Positions 8,516 to 17,912 of a stretch of 64,000 nt of DNA are shown one piece after another. Every line of letters begins with the position of its first letter. The first letter of the stretch is position 1. The stretch is taken from the NCBI GenBank assembly GCA_017745235.1, contig JAGHZU010000014.1, forward strand, positions 26,939 through 90,938, written 5' to 3'. The notes beneath the pieces are model-generated. The model saw only the letters and a program-made list of their open reading frames with translations. It was not told where the DNA came from and made no database searches. Source of the stretch: Caulobacter sp. (GTDB lineage Bacteria > Pseudomonadota > Alphaproteobacteria > Caulobacterales > Caulobacteraceae). Both the position numbers and the translations under genes were made by a program.

Positions 8516-9392
8516 AGCTCGGAGACTCGATGTCCCCTCTTTCGCTCCGGATCAGCGCGTCCAGCGGCGCTTTTCCGCATGCCTCGGGCACGTTCTTGCC
8601 CTCGTCAGCCAGAGCCATACATCTCATCGCCGCGATCCGGGGCGCGAGCAAGTCCAGTGGTTCTGGGTCAGCATCCTTCCGCGTGACGGCGACGCTCTCT
8701 GCGTCGATGAAACTCAGCAACCCTCTTCGCTCGGCCTCGAGATCGATTGGCTTGCCTTCGGGATTGAGAACCTTTGGCTCGGGGAAAGGCGTAGCCAGGT
8801 AGCCTTTCAGGCGGCCCAGACGCACCGCAGCGGCGTCAAACAAGCCGAGCTCACGCTCAGCGTTGGCTGCACGCACCTGCAAACCCATCCAGTCGGGATC
8901 GGCGGGGCGAGCGGGCGCGACATCGGCCGCCGCTACGAATTCGCGCTGATAGCGGGCCTTACGGACCGGATCTCCGTCAGCCTGCCAGGAAGCTTGCAGC
9001 AGGATCGAATCTTCGGGGATGTCGGGCATCTTCAGCGCCCTGGCTAACCATAATGCGCGATAGTAGCTCGTATCGTCAGCCAACGCCTTGTACTCGGATG
9101 AGACGAGAATCGGCTCTAGGGCCTTGACCTGCGCCTTGCTGAACTCGGTGAACATCACCAAGCGATTGCCCGGGCACTCCGGGATGGGCGCGGGAAACTC
9201 CCAACTGCCGTAGGGCTTGCCGTCTGGACGTGTCCCCCAGGTGCTATAGGACATGGTGGCGGTGAAGGTGAACTTCTCCCCGCCAACCGGGCAGGTCATC
9301 TTCACCGGATAGGGCGTGCCGGCAAAAGCTCCGCCCGCCGCGCCCAAGGCAAGAGCCAGCGCGGCCATCGCCATCCATCGCGTCATGGTCAT
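8487..9392 (-). CDS. Secreted protein of unknown function
   Basis: A 301-residue protein with a clear signal peptide (MTMTRWMAMAALALALGAAGGAFA, cleavage about residue 24). The mature N-terminus is TPYPVKMTCPVGGEKF and contains a CPVGG motif that looks like half of a zinc-ribbon. A second Cys occurs in IPECPGNRLVMF. The C-terminal two thirds are helical, with WLARALKMP and AANAERELGLFDAAAVRLGRL segments that suggest TPR-like repeats. I do not recognise the family. Its end overlaps dinB on the other strand. Base composition is somewhat less GC-rich than the neighbours. Confidence 0.75.
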   Translation of the reverse strand: MTMTRWMAMAALALALGAAGGAFAGTPYPVKMTCPVGGEKFTFTATMSYSTWGTRPDGKPYGSWEFPAPIPECPGNRLVMFTEFSKAQVKALEPILVSSEYKALADDTSYYRALWLARALKMPDIPEDSILLQASWQADGDPVRKARYQREFVAAADVAPARPADPDWMGLQVRAANAERELGLFDAAAVRLGRLKGYLATPFPEPKVLNPEGKPIDLEAERRGLLSFIDAESVAVTRKDADPEPLDLLAPRIAAMRCMALADEGKNVPEACGKAPLDALIRSERGDIESPSSTSPSAPGP

Positions 9393-9441
9393 TCCCCTCG
9401 CGCAATAGCCAGAGCATGACCTTTAAAATCACGCGTGTAAA

Positions 9442-10011
9442 CTACCGATCAACCAGCCGCCCGATCCGCTCGCGCACGAACCGCACGCGGGCCTCCACGT
9501 CCGCCAGGGGCAGATCGACCAGGTCGTATCCGGCCTCGACATAGGCCGCGCTGACCGCGGCGTGGGTGGCGACAGCTTCGGCGAAATCCTGGGTGCGCTC
9601 GGGGTCATTGGCGTAGATGGCGGCCCAGGGCGGCGCCACCAGGACGCGATGATCGTAGCGCAGGCGCTGCGCCGCCCGCAGCAGGTGGGGCGGCGGCTCG
9701 CGGCCGATCAGGCGCAGGTAGCCGACCACGTCCACGATCCCGCGATCGAAGACGACGGGCCCCTCCCCGACCGCCGCCTCGCGGTGGCGGGCCAGGTCGT
9801 GGGCCAGCTGGAGCTCGGCGAACAGCATCGGATCGACCTGGGGGCGGCCGGGACCGTCGATGGCGGCCTGATCCTGGATCACCGCGCGGCCGGCCTCGGG
9901 CATGACGCGCACGCCCGTACGGGCCAGCGCCTCGACCAACGTGGTCTTGCCCGCGCCGGGGCCGCCCGTGATCACGAAGCCGCGGCCCGTGAGATCGGAA
10001 ACGAGGGTCAT
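9442..10011 (-). CDS. P-loop AAA/nucleoside-kinase-like ATPase
   Basis: The 189-residue protein has a Walker A motif GGPGAGKTT near residues 15-23. A switch-like segment VVFDRGIVDVVGYLRL follows near residue 90, then a C-terminal arginine-rich helix. This is typical of small proteins annotated AAA_28 or predicted ATPase, related in fold to deoxynucleoside kinases. The substrate is unknown. It stands between a secreted unknown and rodA on the same strand, with about 70 bases to each, so cotranscription with rodA is possible but not indicated. Confidence 0.8.
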   Translation of the reverse strand: MTLVSDLTGRGFVITGGPGAGKTTLVEALARTGVRVMPEAGRAVIQDQAAIDGPGRPQVDPMLFAELQLAHDLARHREAAVGEGPVVFDRGIVDVVGYLRLIGREPPPHLLRAAQRLRYDHRVLVAPPWAAIYANDPERTQDFAEAVATHAAVSAAYVEAGYDLVDLPLADVEARVRFVRERIGRLVDR

Positions 10012-10080
10012 GAGAAACGTCCGGGTGGGGCGGACGAAGGGCTCGGACGCGCGAACGGCCCGAAGGCCGTCCGATGCGCC

Positions 10081-11238
10081 CTACATCAGCGAGCCCTTGC
10101 CGCTGGTGACTTCGGTGTAGCGGTGCACGCGCACGGCCTGGACCAGGCCGAAGCCGACCATGACCGTCAGCATCACGGTGCCGCCGTAGCTGAGCATGGG
10201 CATGGGCACGCCCACGACGGGGGCCATGCCCATCACCATCGCGCCGTTGATCAGCACGTAGAGGGCGAAGGTCGCCGTCACGCCCGCCGCGGCCAGGCGG
10301 CCGAAGTGGCTGTGGCTGATCGAGGCGATGCGCAGCGCCATGAAGATGGCCACCCCGTAGAGGAACAGGACGCTGACGCAGCCGACGAAGCCGAACTCCT
10401 CGGCCAGGGTGGCGAAGATGAAGTCGGTCTGCTTTTCAGGCAGGAAGTTCAGCTGGCTCTGCGAGCCCAGGCCGAAACCCTTGCCCAGCAGGCCGCCCGA
10501 GCCCAGGGCGATCTTGGACTGCATGATGTGGTACCCGTTGCCGGACGGGTCCTTTTCCGGGTCCATGAAAGTCAGGATCCGGTTGCGCTGGTAGTCGTGC
10601 AGCACGAAGAAGATGAAGGGCGGCAAGGCGGCCAGGCCCGCCACGATCCCGGCGATGATCAGCCGCAACGACAGGCCGGCCAGCACCATCACCGCCAGGC
10701 CCGGGAGAGCGATCAGCACGGCGGTGCCCAGGTCGGGCTGGTGGGCCACCAGCAGGGTCGGAACGCCGATCAGGCCCGCCGGGATCAGCAGCTTCCACGA
10801 CAGGCGCGCACTGTCGGCCGAAAGGCCGTGGTAGTAGCGCGCCAGGGCCAGTACGACCCCGATCTTCATGATCTCGGACGGCTGGAAGCGCACCGGCCCG
10901 AGCTGCAGCCAACGCTGGGCGCCCAGCGACACGTCGCCGACCAACTCCACCGCCACCAGCAGCAGCAGGGCGATCCCGTAGATGGGATAGGCCATGGTGA
11001 ACCAGACGCGCAGATCGACCATCGCCAGGATGATCATCATCACGAAATAGATGCCGAAGCGCAGCAGGTGCTTGTCGGCCCACGGTTCCCACGAGGCCCC
11101 GGCGATCGAGAACAGCATCAGCGCGCCGGCTCCGGCGATGAGGGCCAGGACCAGGCACAGGGTCCAGTCGATCTCCATGAACTTGATGATCGGCCGGTCG
11201 CGTTCGCCGGGCCGGGAAAGGCCGCCGCTGAGGGTCAT
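10081..11238 (-). CDS. rodA: Rod-shape glycosyltransferase RodA
   Basis: RodA is the SEDS-family peptidoglycan polymerase of the elongasome. The 385-residue protein is a multi-pass membrane protein with about ten hydrophobic segments. SEDS features include LQLGPVRFQPSEIMKIG, VAHQPDLGTAVLIALPGL (the conserved Asp in the large loop) and PMLSYGGTVMLTVMVGFGL. It overlaps mrdA by four bases (ATGA), so it is translationally coupled to its partner PBP2. It is the last gene of the mreB-mreC-mreD-mrdA-rodA run. Confidence 0.96.
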   Translation of the reverse strand: MTLSGGLSRPGERDRPIIKFMEIDWTLCLVLALIAGAGALMLFSIAGASWEPWADKHLLRFGIYFVMMIILAMVDLRVWFTMAYPIYGIALLLLVAVELVGDVSLGAQRWLQLGPVRFQPSEIMKIGVVLALARYYHGLSADSARLSWKLLIPAGLIGVPTLLVAHQPDLGTAVLIALPGLAVMVLAGLSLRLIIAGIVAGLAALPPFIFFVLHDYQRNRILTFMDPEKDPSGNGYHIMQSKIALGSGGLLGKGFGLGSQSQLNFLPEKQTDFIFATLAEEFGFVGCVSVLFLYGVAIFMALRIASISHSHFGRLAAAGVTATFALYVLINGAMVMGMAPVVGVPMPMLSYGGTVMLTVMVGFGLVQAVRVHRYTEVTSGKGSLM

Positions 11239-13274
11239 CGCGGAACTCCTGGCGTGGGCGCGGGCACGAGCGGCGCGGCCTGCTCGGTGGGAGCGGCCGG
11301 CGGAACATCGATCACGGGATCCTCGGGCGCGGCGCCCTCCACGGCTCCATCGACCTCGACGGGCTCTTCGGGCAGGGGCGCGGGATGCTCGATGCGGGCG
11401 CGGATCTCCGGATCCTTCAGCAGGGCCACGCGCATCACCTCACGGGCGCGGGGGGCGCCGGCGGTGGCGCCGCCCAGGCCGCCGTGCTCGACGATGACGG
11501 CCACGGCGTAGCGCGGGTCGTCATAGGGGGCGAAAGCCACGAACAGGTTGTGGTCCTTGAGCTTCCACGCGACGCTGTCGCTCTTGCGGCTGGCGACCTT
11601 GTCGTAGCTGCGCACCTGGGCCGTGCCGGTCTTGCCGGCCATCTGCACGTCGCCCAGGCCCAGCTGGCTCTGGCGGTAGGCGGTGCCGCGCACGTCGTTG
11701 GCCACGGCCGCCATGCCGCCACGCACGTAGTTCAGGTGCTCGGCCGTGAACGGCAGGTCGGGCACGGCCGCGCCGCTGGGCTCTTCCTTGCCGCCCACCG
11801 ACTTGATCAGACGCGGGTTGAGAGCCTTCTTGCCGTTGGCCAGGCGCGCGGTCATCACCGCCAGCTGCAGGGCGTTGACGCTAAGCGCGCCCTGCCCGAT
11901 CCCATAGCTGGGCGTCTCGCCCGGAAACCAGATCTGGTTGGCCGGATTCTTCTTGTTGGCCCGCTTCTTCCACTCGCGGTCGGGCACCAGACCCTTGCGC
12001 TGGCCTGGGATGCCGATGTCGAAGGTCTCGCCGAAGCCCATGGCCCGGGCGGCCGAGGCGATGGCGTCGGGACCGATCTTCAGGGCGGTCTGATAGAAGT
12101 AGATGTCGCACGAGTTCTTGATGGCCTCGTGCAGGTTCTGCGAGCCGTGGCCGTTCTTCTGCCAGCAGCGCCAGGTCCGCCCGCCGTAATACCAGCTGCC
12201 CCCGCAGGCCACGCGCACTTCCGGGTCGATTCCGGCGGTCAGGGCGGCCAGGCCCACGGTGGGCTTGAAGGTCGAACCGGGCGGGAAGTTGCCGCTCAGC
12301 GCCTTGTCCAGCAACGGCTTGCGCTCGTACTCGGCAAGGGCCTTGTATTCGGGCCCCGACAGCCCCTTCACGAAGCGGTTGGCGTCGAAGCTGGGAGCCG
12401 AGACCATGGCCAGCAGGTCGCCGTTGCGCACGTCCATCACGACGATGGCGCCGCTCTCCTCGCCCATCACCTCGAGCGCGCGGTTCTGGATGTCGGCGTC
12501 CAGGGTTAGGCGCACTTCCTTGCCGGGCGTGGCCGGAATGTCGCCTTCCGGGTCCAGGCGCACGACGCGACCCTGGGCGTCGACCTCCGCCTTGGTGGCG
12601 CCGGGCCGACCGCGCAGCTCGCGATCCAGAGCCTTCTCGACGCCCTGCTTGCCGATCCGGAAGCCTGGATGGTGCAGCAGTTCCTGGTCGGGATCGTCCT
12701 TGGCCTTCTCCAGGTCGCGGTCGGAGACCTTGGAGACGTAGCCGATCACGTGGGCGAAGGCCCCGCCGAACGGATAGACCCGCACCTCGCCCATGTCGGC
12801 GGTCACGCCCGGCAGCTCAGGGGCGCGGATGTTGACGCGGGAGAACTCCTCCCAGGTCATGTCCTCCATCACCGCGACGGGGGCCTTCTTGGGCGCGCGG
12901 GCGATGTCCTTGAGCAGGCGCGAGCGTCGCGCGGGATCGATGGGCACAAGCTTGGACAAGTCGTCCAGCGTGGCCTCCGGATCCATGTCGGCGTCTTTCG
13001 TGACCATCAGCCTGAAGTTGGGCCGATTGGACGCCAGGGCCACGCCGTTGCGGTCGAGGATCAGGCCGCGCGGCGGCGGCACCAGGCGGTAGTTGAACTG
13101 GTTGCCGGCCGAAAGCTTCTGGTACCGCGCGGCCTCGATCAGCTGCAGCTGGGCCAGGCGTCCGCCCAGGGCCAGCAAACCCGCACCCGCCAGACCGCCC
13201 ATCAGGAAAGCCCTCCGATGGAAGACCCCCTGACGCTCGTTGACCTCGAAGAAGAAGATTGACGGTTCGCTCAT
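11235..13274 (-). CDS. mrdA: Penicillin-binding protein 2 (elongasome transpeptidase)
   Basis: PBP2 crosslinks lateral-wall peptidoglycan with RodA. The 679-residue protein has an N-terminal membrane anchor (AFLMGGLAGAGLLALGG), a pedestal/dimerisation region and a transpeptidase domain. The active-site Ser is in PPGSTFKPTVG (about residue 333), the second motif is the KNSCD region, and KTG is in MAGKTGTAQV (about 548). The last roughly 55 residues are Pro/Ala/Glu-rich and probably disordered. It begins five bases after mreD and overlaps rodA. Confidence 0.96.
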   Translation of the reverse strand: MSEPSIFFFEVNERQGVFHRRAFLMGGLAGAGLLALGGRLAQLQLIEAARYQKLSAGNQFNYRLVPPPRGLILDRNGVALASNRPNFRLMVTKDADMDPEATLDDLSKLVPIDPARRSRLLKDIARAPKKAPVAVMEDMTWEEFSRVNIRAPELPGVTADMGEVRVYPFGGAFAHVIGYVSKVSDRDLEKAKDDPDQELLHHPGFRIGKQGVEKALDRELRGRPGATKAEVDAQGRVVRLDPEGDIPATPGKEVRLTLDADIQNRALEVMGEESGAIVVMDVRNGDLLAMVSAPSFDANRFVKGLSGPEYKALAEYERKPLLDKALSGNFPPGSTFKPTVGLAALTAGIDPEVRVACGGSWYYGGRTWRCWQKNGHGSQNLHEAIKNSCDIYFYQTALKIGPDAIASAARAMGFGETFDIGIPGQRKGLVPDREWKKRANKKNPANQIWFPGETPSYGIGQGALSVNALQLAVMTARLANGKKALNPRLIKSVGGKEEPSGAAVPDLPFTAEHLNYVRGGMAAVANDVRGTAYRQSQLGLGDVQMAGKTGTAQVRSYDKVASRKSDSVAWKLKDHNLFVAFAPYDDPRYAVAVIVEHGGLGGATAGAPRAREVMRVALLKDPEIRARIEHPAPLPEEPVEVDGAVEGAAPEDPVIDVPPAAPTEQAAPLVPAPTPGVPR

Positions 13275-13278
13275 CGCC

Positions 13279-13794
13279 TCACCGGAACCGCACGTCGGCG
13301 TCCTCGAACCGGTCGATCAGCCGGTGGGCGAAGGGAAACAGCAGGGCCGTCACCAGGAACTGCCAGAACACCGCCAGCAGGCTGGGCATGGCCAGGCTGT
13401 CGAGCATCGTGAAAAGGAAGGCGCCGGTCATGGCCACGGCGGTGACGCCGGCGAACCAGGCCCACATCATCGGGCGGCTCTGGCCGGTCATCATGTTGCG
13501 GCCGACCAGGGCGGTGGCGTAGGCGACCAGCAGGGACAGCGCCCACAGGCCGCTGGGGCCGCCCCAGAACAGGTCCAGGAACAGGCCCAGCACCAGCAGG
13601 CAGAACGGCGCCAGGATCGACGGACGGATCAGGGCCCAGGCGAAGGCCGGGACCATGGCGAACACCGGCTCGGGCAACTGAAGGCCGTAGATGCGGATCG
13701 GAGCGGCGAACAGGATCGTCGCCAGAACCACCAGCAGCATCGGCACGCCAAGCCAGCGGCCGGGATGGAGAGGCCGCGCGCCGCCCATAGTCAT
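13279..13794 (-). CDS. mreD: Rod-shape protein MreD
   Basis: MreD is a small integral membrane component of the elongasome. The 171-residue protein has five or six hydrophobic segments, for example WLGVPMLLVVLATILFAAPI and PFCLLVLGLFLDLFW, and the weak sequence conservation normal for MreD. The assignment is strengthened by position between mreC and mrdA. It overlaps mreC by four bases and is followed by mrdA five bases later. Confidence 0.92.
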   Translation of the reverse strand: MTMGGARPLHPGRWLGVPMLLVVLATILFAAPIRIYGLQLPEPVFAMVPAFAWALIRPSILAPFCLLVLGLFLDLFWGGPSGLWALSLLVAYATALVGRNMMTGQSRPMMWAWFAGVTAVAMTGAFLFTMLDSLAMPSLLAVFWQFLVTALLFPFAHRLIDRFEDADVRFR

Positions 13795-14924
13795 ATGGCT
13801 CCGCCGGGCGGCGTCGCGCCCGTGGCGGCCGGCGGCGTGGCCGCGCGCGGTTTGGGCGGCGTGGTCGCCGCCGGCTTGGGGGCGGTCGTGGCCGTGCTCG
13901 TCGCAGCCGGGGTCGTCGCGGGCTTCGCCGGCGAGGTCGTCGCGCCAGTGGTCGCCGGAGCGGCCGGCTTGGGAGCGGCGGAGGCTGCGGCCGTCGCGGC
14001 CGGCCCCAGGATCGACAGATCCGGGTCTTCGGTGGTGACCGGCGGCAGGCTGCGGGTCAGCAGCGCCTTCTGGTCGGCCAGTTGGGCGAAGTCCTTGAAG
14101 AGCAGGATGCGCACATAGTCGATGGCGGTGTCGTCGGCGAACAGCACCACCCGCCAGCGGCCGTCCAGGCCCTTGACCGCCGCGCCCACCGGCAGGCCCC
14201 GCGGCACCACGCCGCCGTCGCCCGAGGTGACGACGCGGTCGCCTTCCTTGATCGGGTCCACGCCGCGCAGATATTCGAGCTTGGGGTTGGGACCGCCATC
14301 GCCGGTCAGGATGGCGCGGGCGTTGGTGCGGTCGATCATCACCGGCGTTCGCGAGGCGATGTCGGTCAGCAGCAGAACACGGCTGGCGCCATGCGAGACG
14401 CCGACCACGCGGCCGACCAGGCCGCGCTCGTTCATCACCGGATTGCCGACGACGACGCCCTTTTCGGAGCCGCTGTCGGCCAGGCGGGTGTTGGCGAAGG
14501 GCCCACGGCTGTCGGCGACCACCCGGGCGGCCACCATCGGGATCGGCGGATCGGTGCGCAGGCCCAGCAGCGAGCGATAACGCTCGTTCTGGTCGACCAG
14601 GGCCAGATACTGGTCGCGATAGGCCCGCATCTCCTTGAGCTCGGCGTTCAGCCGGCGGTTCTCCGAAGCCACGAAGAAGTAGCTGCGGACGGCGTCCACG
14701 CCCAGGCCGGTCCAGCGGCCGGGCGCGGCGATCACGCCGCTGACCGGCTTGGAGACCGTGTCCACCGTCTGGCGGGTGACGCCGTAGGCCTGCTGCTGCA
14801 GGGTCTCGCGACGATCGGCCAGAAGAAACGCCACCGCGATCACGACCGCGACGATGAGCGCCACGGCCGCGGTCCAGGTAAGCGGCACTTTCAGGTCGCC
14901 AAGCGGACCTTCGCGAAAGGGCAC
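13791..14924 (-). CDS. mreC: Rod-shape protein MreC
   Basis: MreC is a periplasmic scaffold that activates PBP2-RodA. The 377-residue protein has one N-terminal transmembrane segment (about 17-36). A short coiled coil (about 70-110, VASENRRLNAELKEMRAYRDQYLAL) is followed by the beta-domain signatures GLVGRVVGVSHGASRVLLLTD and VVTSGDGGVVPRGLPVG. The last 90 residues are an Ala/Pro/Thr-rich low-complexity tail, longer than in many MreC proteins and presumably disordered in the periplasm. It lies 48 bases after mreB. Confidence 0.95.
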   Translation of the reverse strand: MPFREGPLGDLKVPLTWTAAVALIVAVVIAVAFLLADRRETLQQQAYGVTRQTVDTVSKPVSGVIAAPGRWTGLGVDAVRSYFFVASENRRLNAELKEMRAYRDQYLALVDQNERYRSLLGLRTDPPIPMVAARVVADSRGPFANTRLADSGSEKGVVVGNPVMNERGLVGRVVGVSHGASRVLLLTDIASRTPVMIDRTNARAILTGDGGPNPKLEYLRGVDPIKEGDRVVTSGDGGVVPRGLPVGAAVKGLDGRWRVVLFADDTAIDYVRILLFKDFAQLADQKALLTRSLPPVTTEDPDLSILGPAATAAASAAPKPAAPATTGATTSPAKPATTPAATSTATTAPKPAATTPPKPRAATPPAATGATPPGGAI

Positions 14925-14972
14925 GAACTCGTTCTCCCGGCGCCCCGGAGCGCCCGACTCAGAGGTGGGTGA

Positions 14973-16076
<1,104 letters not shown>

Positions 16077-16142
16077 CTATCGAAGCCGCTGAGGGCGGCG
16101 ACAAACAGGAAGAAAGATGGCTCCTACTTCAAATCCTAACGA

Positions 16143-16177
16143 GGACAACATGATTCCCGCGATTGCGGGTTTTGTCC
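16143..16177. other. Hairpin element in the 350-base gap upstream of mreB
   Basis: GGACAA at 16143-16148 can pair with TTGTCC at 16172-16177. Inside, CCCGC (16156-16160) pairs with GCGGG (16165-16169) around GATT. On the plus strand the inner stem is followed by TTTTGT and looks like a weak terminator. On the minus strand it would lie in or before the mreB leader. The remainder of 16017-16368 shows no convincing gene; I could not identify the mreB promoter. Confidence 0.4.
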
Positions 16178-16368
16178 CTTGACGAGCGCCCAAGACGCGG
16201 CGGGAGCGCTGGCCCACGCCGCGCCGTCGCCGGACCGCCGTTCGGCGCCTCGACGAAAGCCCGTTTGCCCTGCGAAAGCGTTGATTTCAAGGTCTATTAG
16301 AGGCCCTGGCTCACCTGTTTTCGCAGAACGGCGGCGCGGGGAAGGTCTAACCAGAAACATGGCGTTTT

Positions 16369-17253
16369 CTAGCCGAGCGCAGCCATGGCCACGCCGGCCG
16401 CTGCGACCAGGCCGAAGAGCAGCTGCACGGGGGTCAACCGCTCCGCGAACAGACGGCGTCCGGCGAACGCCGCGATGGGAGCCTCGACCACCCCGACCGC
16501 CCTCACCTGCCCGGCCGGCGCCAGGGCCAGGGCGATGAACCAGCCGGTCGACGCCGCCGCGCCCCAGAACCCCGCCCCCAAAGACGGCTTCCAGGCCTTG
16601 GCCACGGCGACCAGGGCCGACCGGTCGGTGACCGCCAGATAGGCGCTCAGTCCCAAGGTCTGGACGGCCTGGACAATGATCAGGGTCACCACGGCGGCGA
16701 AGATCGGATGGTTCGGCTCCAGCGCATGGCCGGCCTGGCGAAAGGCGTTCAGCGAGATCCCGAAGGCCAGGCCCGACAACAGGCCAAACAGCCCGCCGCT
16801 GACCGGCTGGTCGCCCGAAGCTCCCGTGCGCGGCCAGGTGACCACCAGCAGAGCCACGCTGGTCAGGGCCACGCCCGTCCAGCCGAGAGCCGTCAACCGC
16901 TCGCCATAGACAAGCCAGCCCAGCAGGGCCGCCAGGGGGATGGAGCTCTGCTGCACGGCGGTGGCCACGGCGAAGCCGGCGCGCCGCATGGCCACCAGCA
17001 GCGCCGCCGTCGCGGCGATCTGGCTGGCCCCGCCCATCAGGGCCGGGATCCAGAACGCCGCGCCTGCATGGGGCTGCTCGCCTTGGGTCAGGGCGAAGGC
17101 CACAGTCACGAAGACGGCGGTGAACGGAAGGCCGAACAGGAACCGTACGAGGGTCGCGCCCCAAGGCCCTGTGCCGCCCATGACCGAGCGCTGGGCCGCG
17201 TTACGGGCCACCTGGGCGAAGGACGCGAAAATGGTGATGGGGATCCAGATCAT
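16369..17253 (-). CDS. EamA/DMT-superfamily permease
   Basis: The 294-residue protein has about ten hydrophobic helices arranged as two EamA repeats of five. Hints of internal duplication are FVTVAFALTQGE...AFWIPALMGGASQIAATAALLVAM and FWGAAASTGWFIALALAPAGQVRAVGVVEAPIAA. DMT permeases export metabolites or amino acids; the substrate is not predictable. The ATG at 17253 diverges from the unknown gene at 17382. It is not obviously linked to mreB, which is transcribed in the same direction after a 350-base gap. Confidence 0.88.
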   Translation of the reverse strand: MIWIPITIFASFAQVARNAAQRSVMGGTGPWGATLVRFLFGLPFTAVFVTVAFALTQGEQPHAGAAFWIPALMGGASQIAATAALLVAMRRAGFAVATAVQQSSIPLAALLGWLVYGERLTALGWTGVALTSVALLVVTWPRTGASGDQPVSGGLFGLLSGLAFGISLNAFRQAGHALEPNHPIFAAVVTLIIVQAVQTLGLSAYLAVTDRSALVAVAKAWKPSLGAGFWGAAASTGWFIALALAPAGQVRAVGVVEAPIAAFAGRRLFAERLTPVQLLFGLVAAAGVAMAALG

Positions 17254-17381
17254 GGCTGTCCCTTTATGCCGCCCTTATGCGGACGGCGTGTTTCCGAATG
17301 GAGGTCTTAGGCCTGCCGGGCGCAAACCCTGCCCGTCGGCTCGTCCGGTGACGGGCTCGACCAGTCGCAGAGGTTTCGACC

Positions 17382-17855
17382 ATGTCGTCCCATCCGTTCC
17401 GTCAAGCCGCGCAGTTCCTGCTGGGCGTTCCGACCGACGGGATCAACCAGACCCTTGGGCGCATGCTCGCCCTGGCCCAGGCCACGCCGCTGTGTTTCGT
17501 GGCGGTGACCGGACCCGACGCGGGCGAGGCGATGAGCGTGCTGTGGCGACGCGGCTACGATCGCGTGGAGGCCGCCCGCCGGGCCACCTGCCGCGCAGCC
17601 GACGAGCAGAGCGACGTGCTGCTGATCGTGGGCTGCTCGACGGTTCCCGACGCACGAGCGGCCGTCGCCTCGACCATGGCCATGCTGCGTCCCGGCGGGG
17701 TGGTGGTGATCGACGCGGGGGCGATCATCGACCTGGAACTGCGCGAACGCCTGGCGAGCGACTTGCGGGCCCTGGGCCTGGACGTGCAGCCGCAAGCCCA
17801 CCTGTCGGCGGAACTGCTGGCCACCCGGCCGTTCAGCGCGCGGGCGGCGGCCTGA
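17382..17855 (+). CDS. Small alpha/beta protein of unknown function
   Basis: A 157-residue cytoplasmic protein. The central part has a Rossmann-like beta-alpha pattern: DVLLIVGCSTVPDARAAVASTMAMLRPGGVVVIDAGAIIDLELRERLASDLRALGLDVQ. LRPGGVVVID resembles motif post-I of SAM-dependent methyltransferases, but the N-terminal SAM-binding glycine loop is not evident. It may be a degenerate methyltransferase-like fold. The ATG start follows an AGAGG tract. It converges on leuA. Confidence 0.65.
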   Translation: MSSHPFRQAAQFLLGVPTDGINQTLGRMLALAQATPLCFVAVTGPDAGEAMSVLWRRGYDRVEAARRATCRAADEQSDVLLIVGCSTVPDARAAVASTMAMLRPGGVVVIDAGAIIDLELRERLASDLRALGLDVQPQAHLSAELLATRPFSARAAA

Positions 17856-17868
17856 AGCTGCGACCGTC

Positions 17869-17899
17869 GTCCCGGATGAGCCAAGCGCGCACCCGGGAC
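17869..17899. repeat. REP-like palindromic intergenic sequence
   Basis: GTCCCGG at 17869-17875 and CCGGGAC at 17893-17899 form a 7-bp inverted repeat in the convergent gap after leuA. The composition (GTCCCGGATGAGC...) is like the dispersed palindromes common in alphaproteobacterial intergenic DNA. There is no T-run, so terminator function is uncertain. Confidence 0.4.
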
Positions 17900-17912
17900 G
17901 GCAGTGTCGTTG

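Noticed and set aside
9562..11511. 649-codon plus-strand frame opposite the P-loop gene, rodA and mrdA
   Set aside because: Antisense shadow of rodA/mrdA with low-complexity His/Gln/Asp sequence; the minus-strand genes have clear families.
17382..17855. SAM-dependent methyltransferase
   Set aside because: LRPGGVVVID resembles a post-motif, but the glycine-rich SAM loop is missing, so the function is left open.
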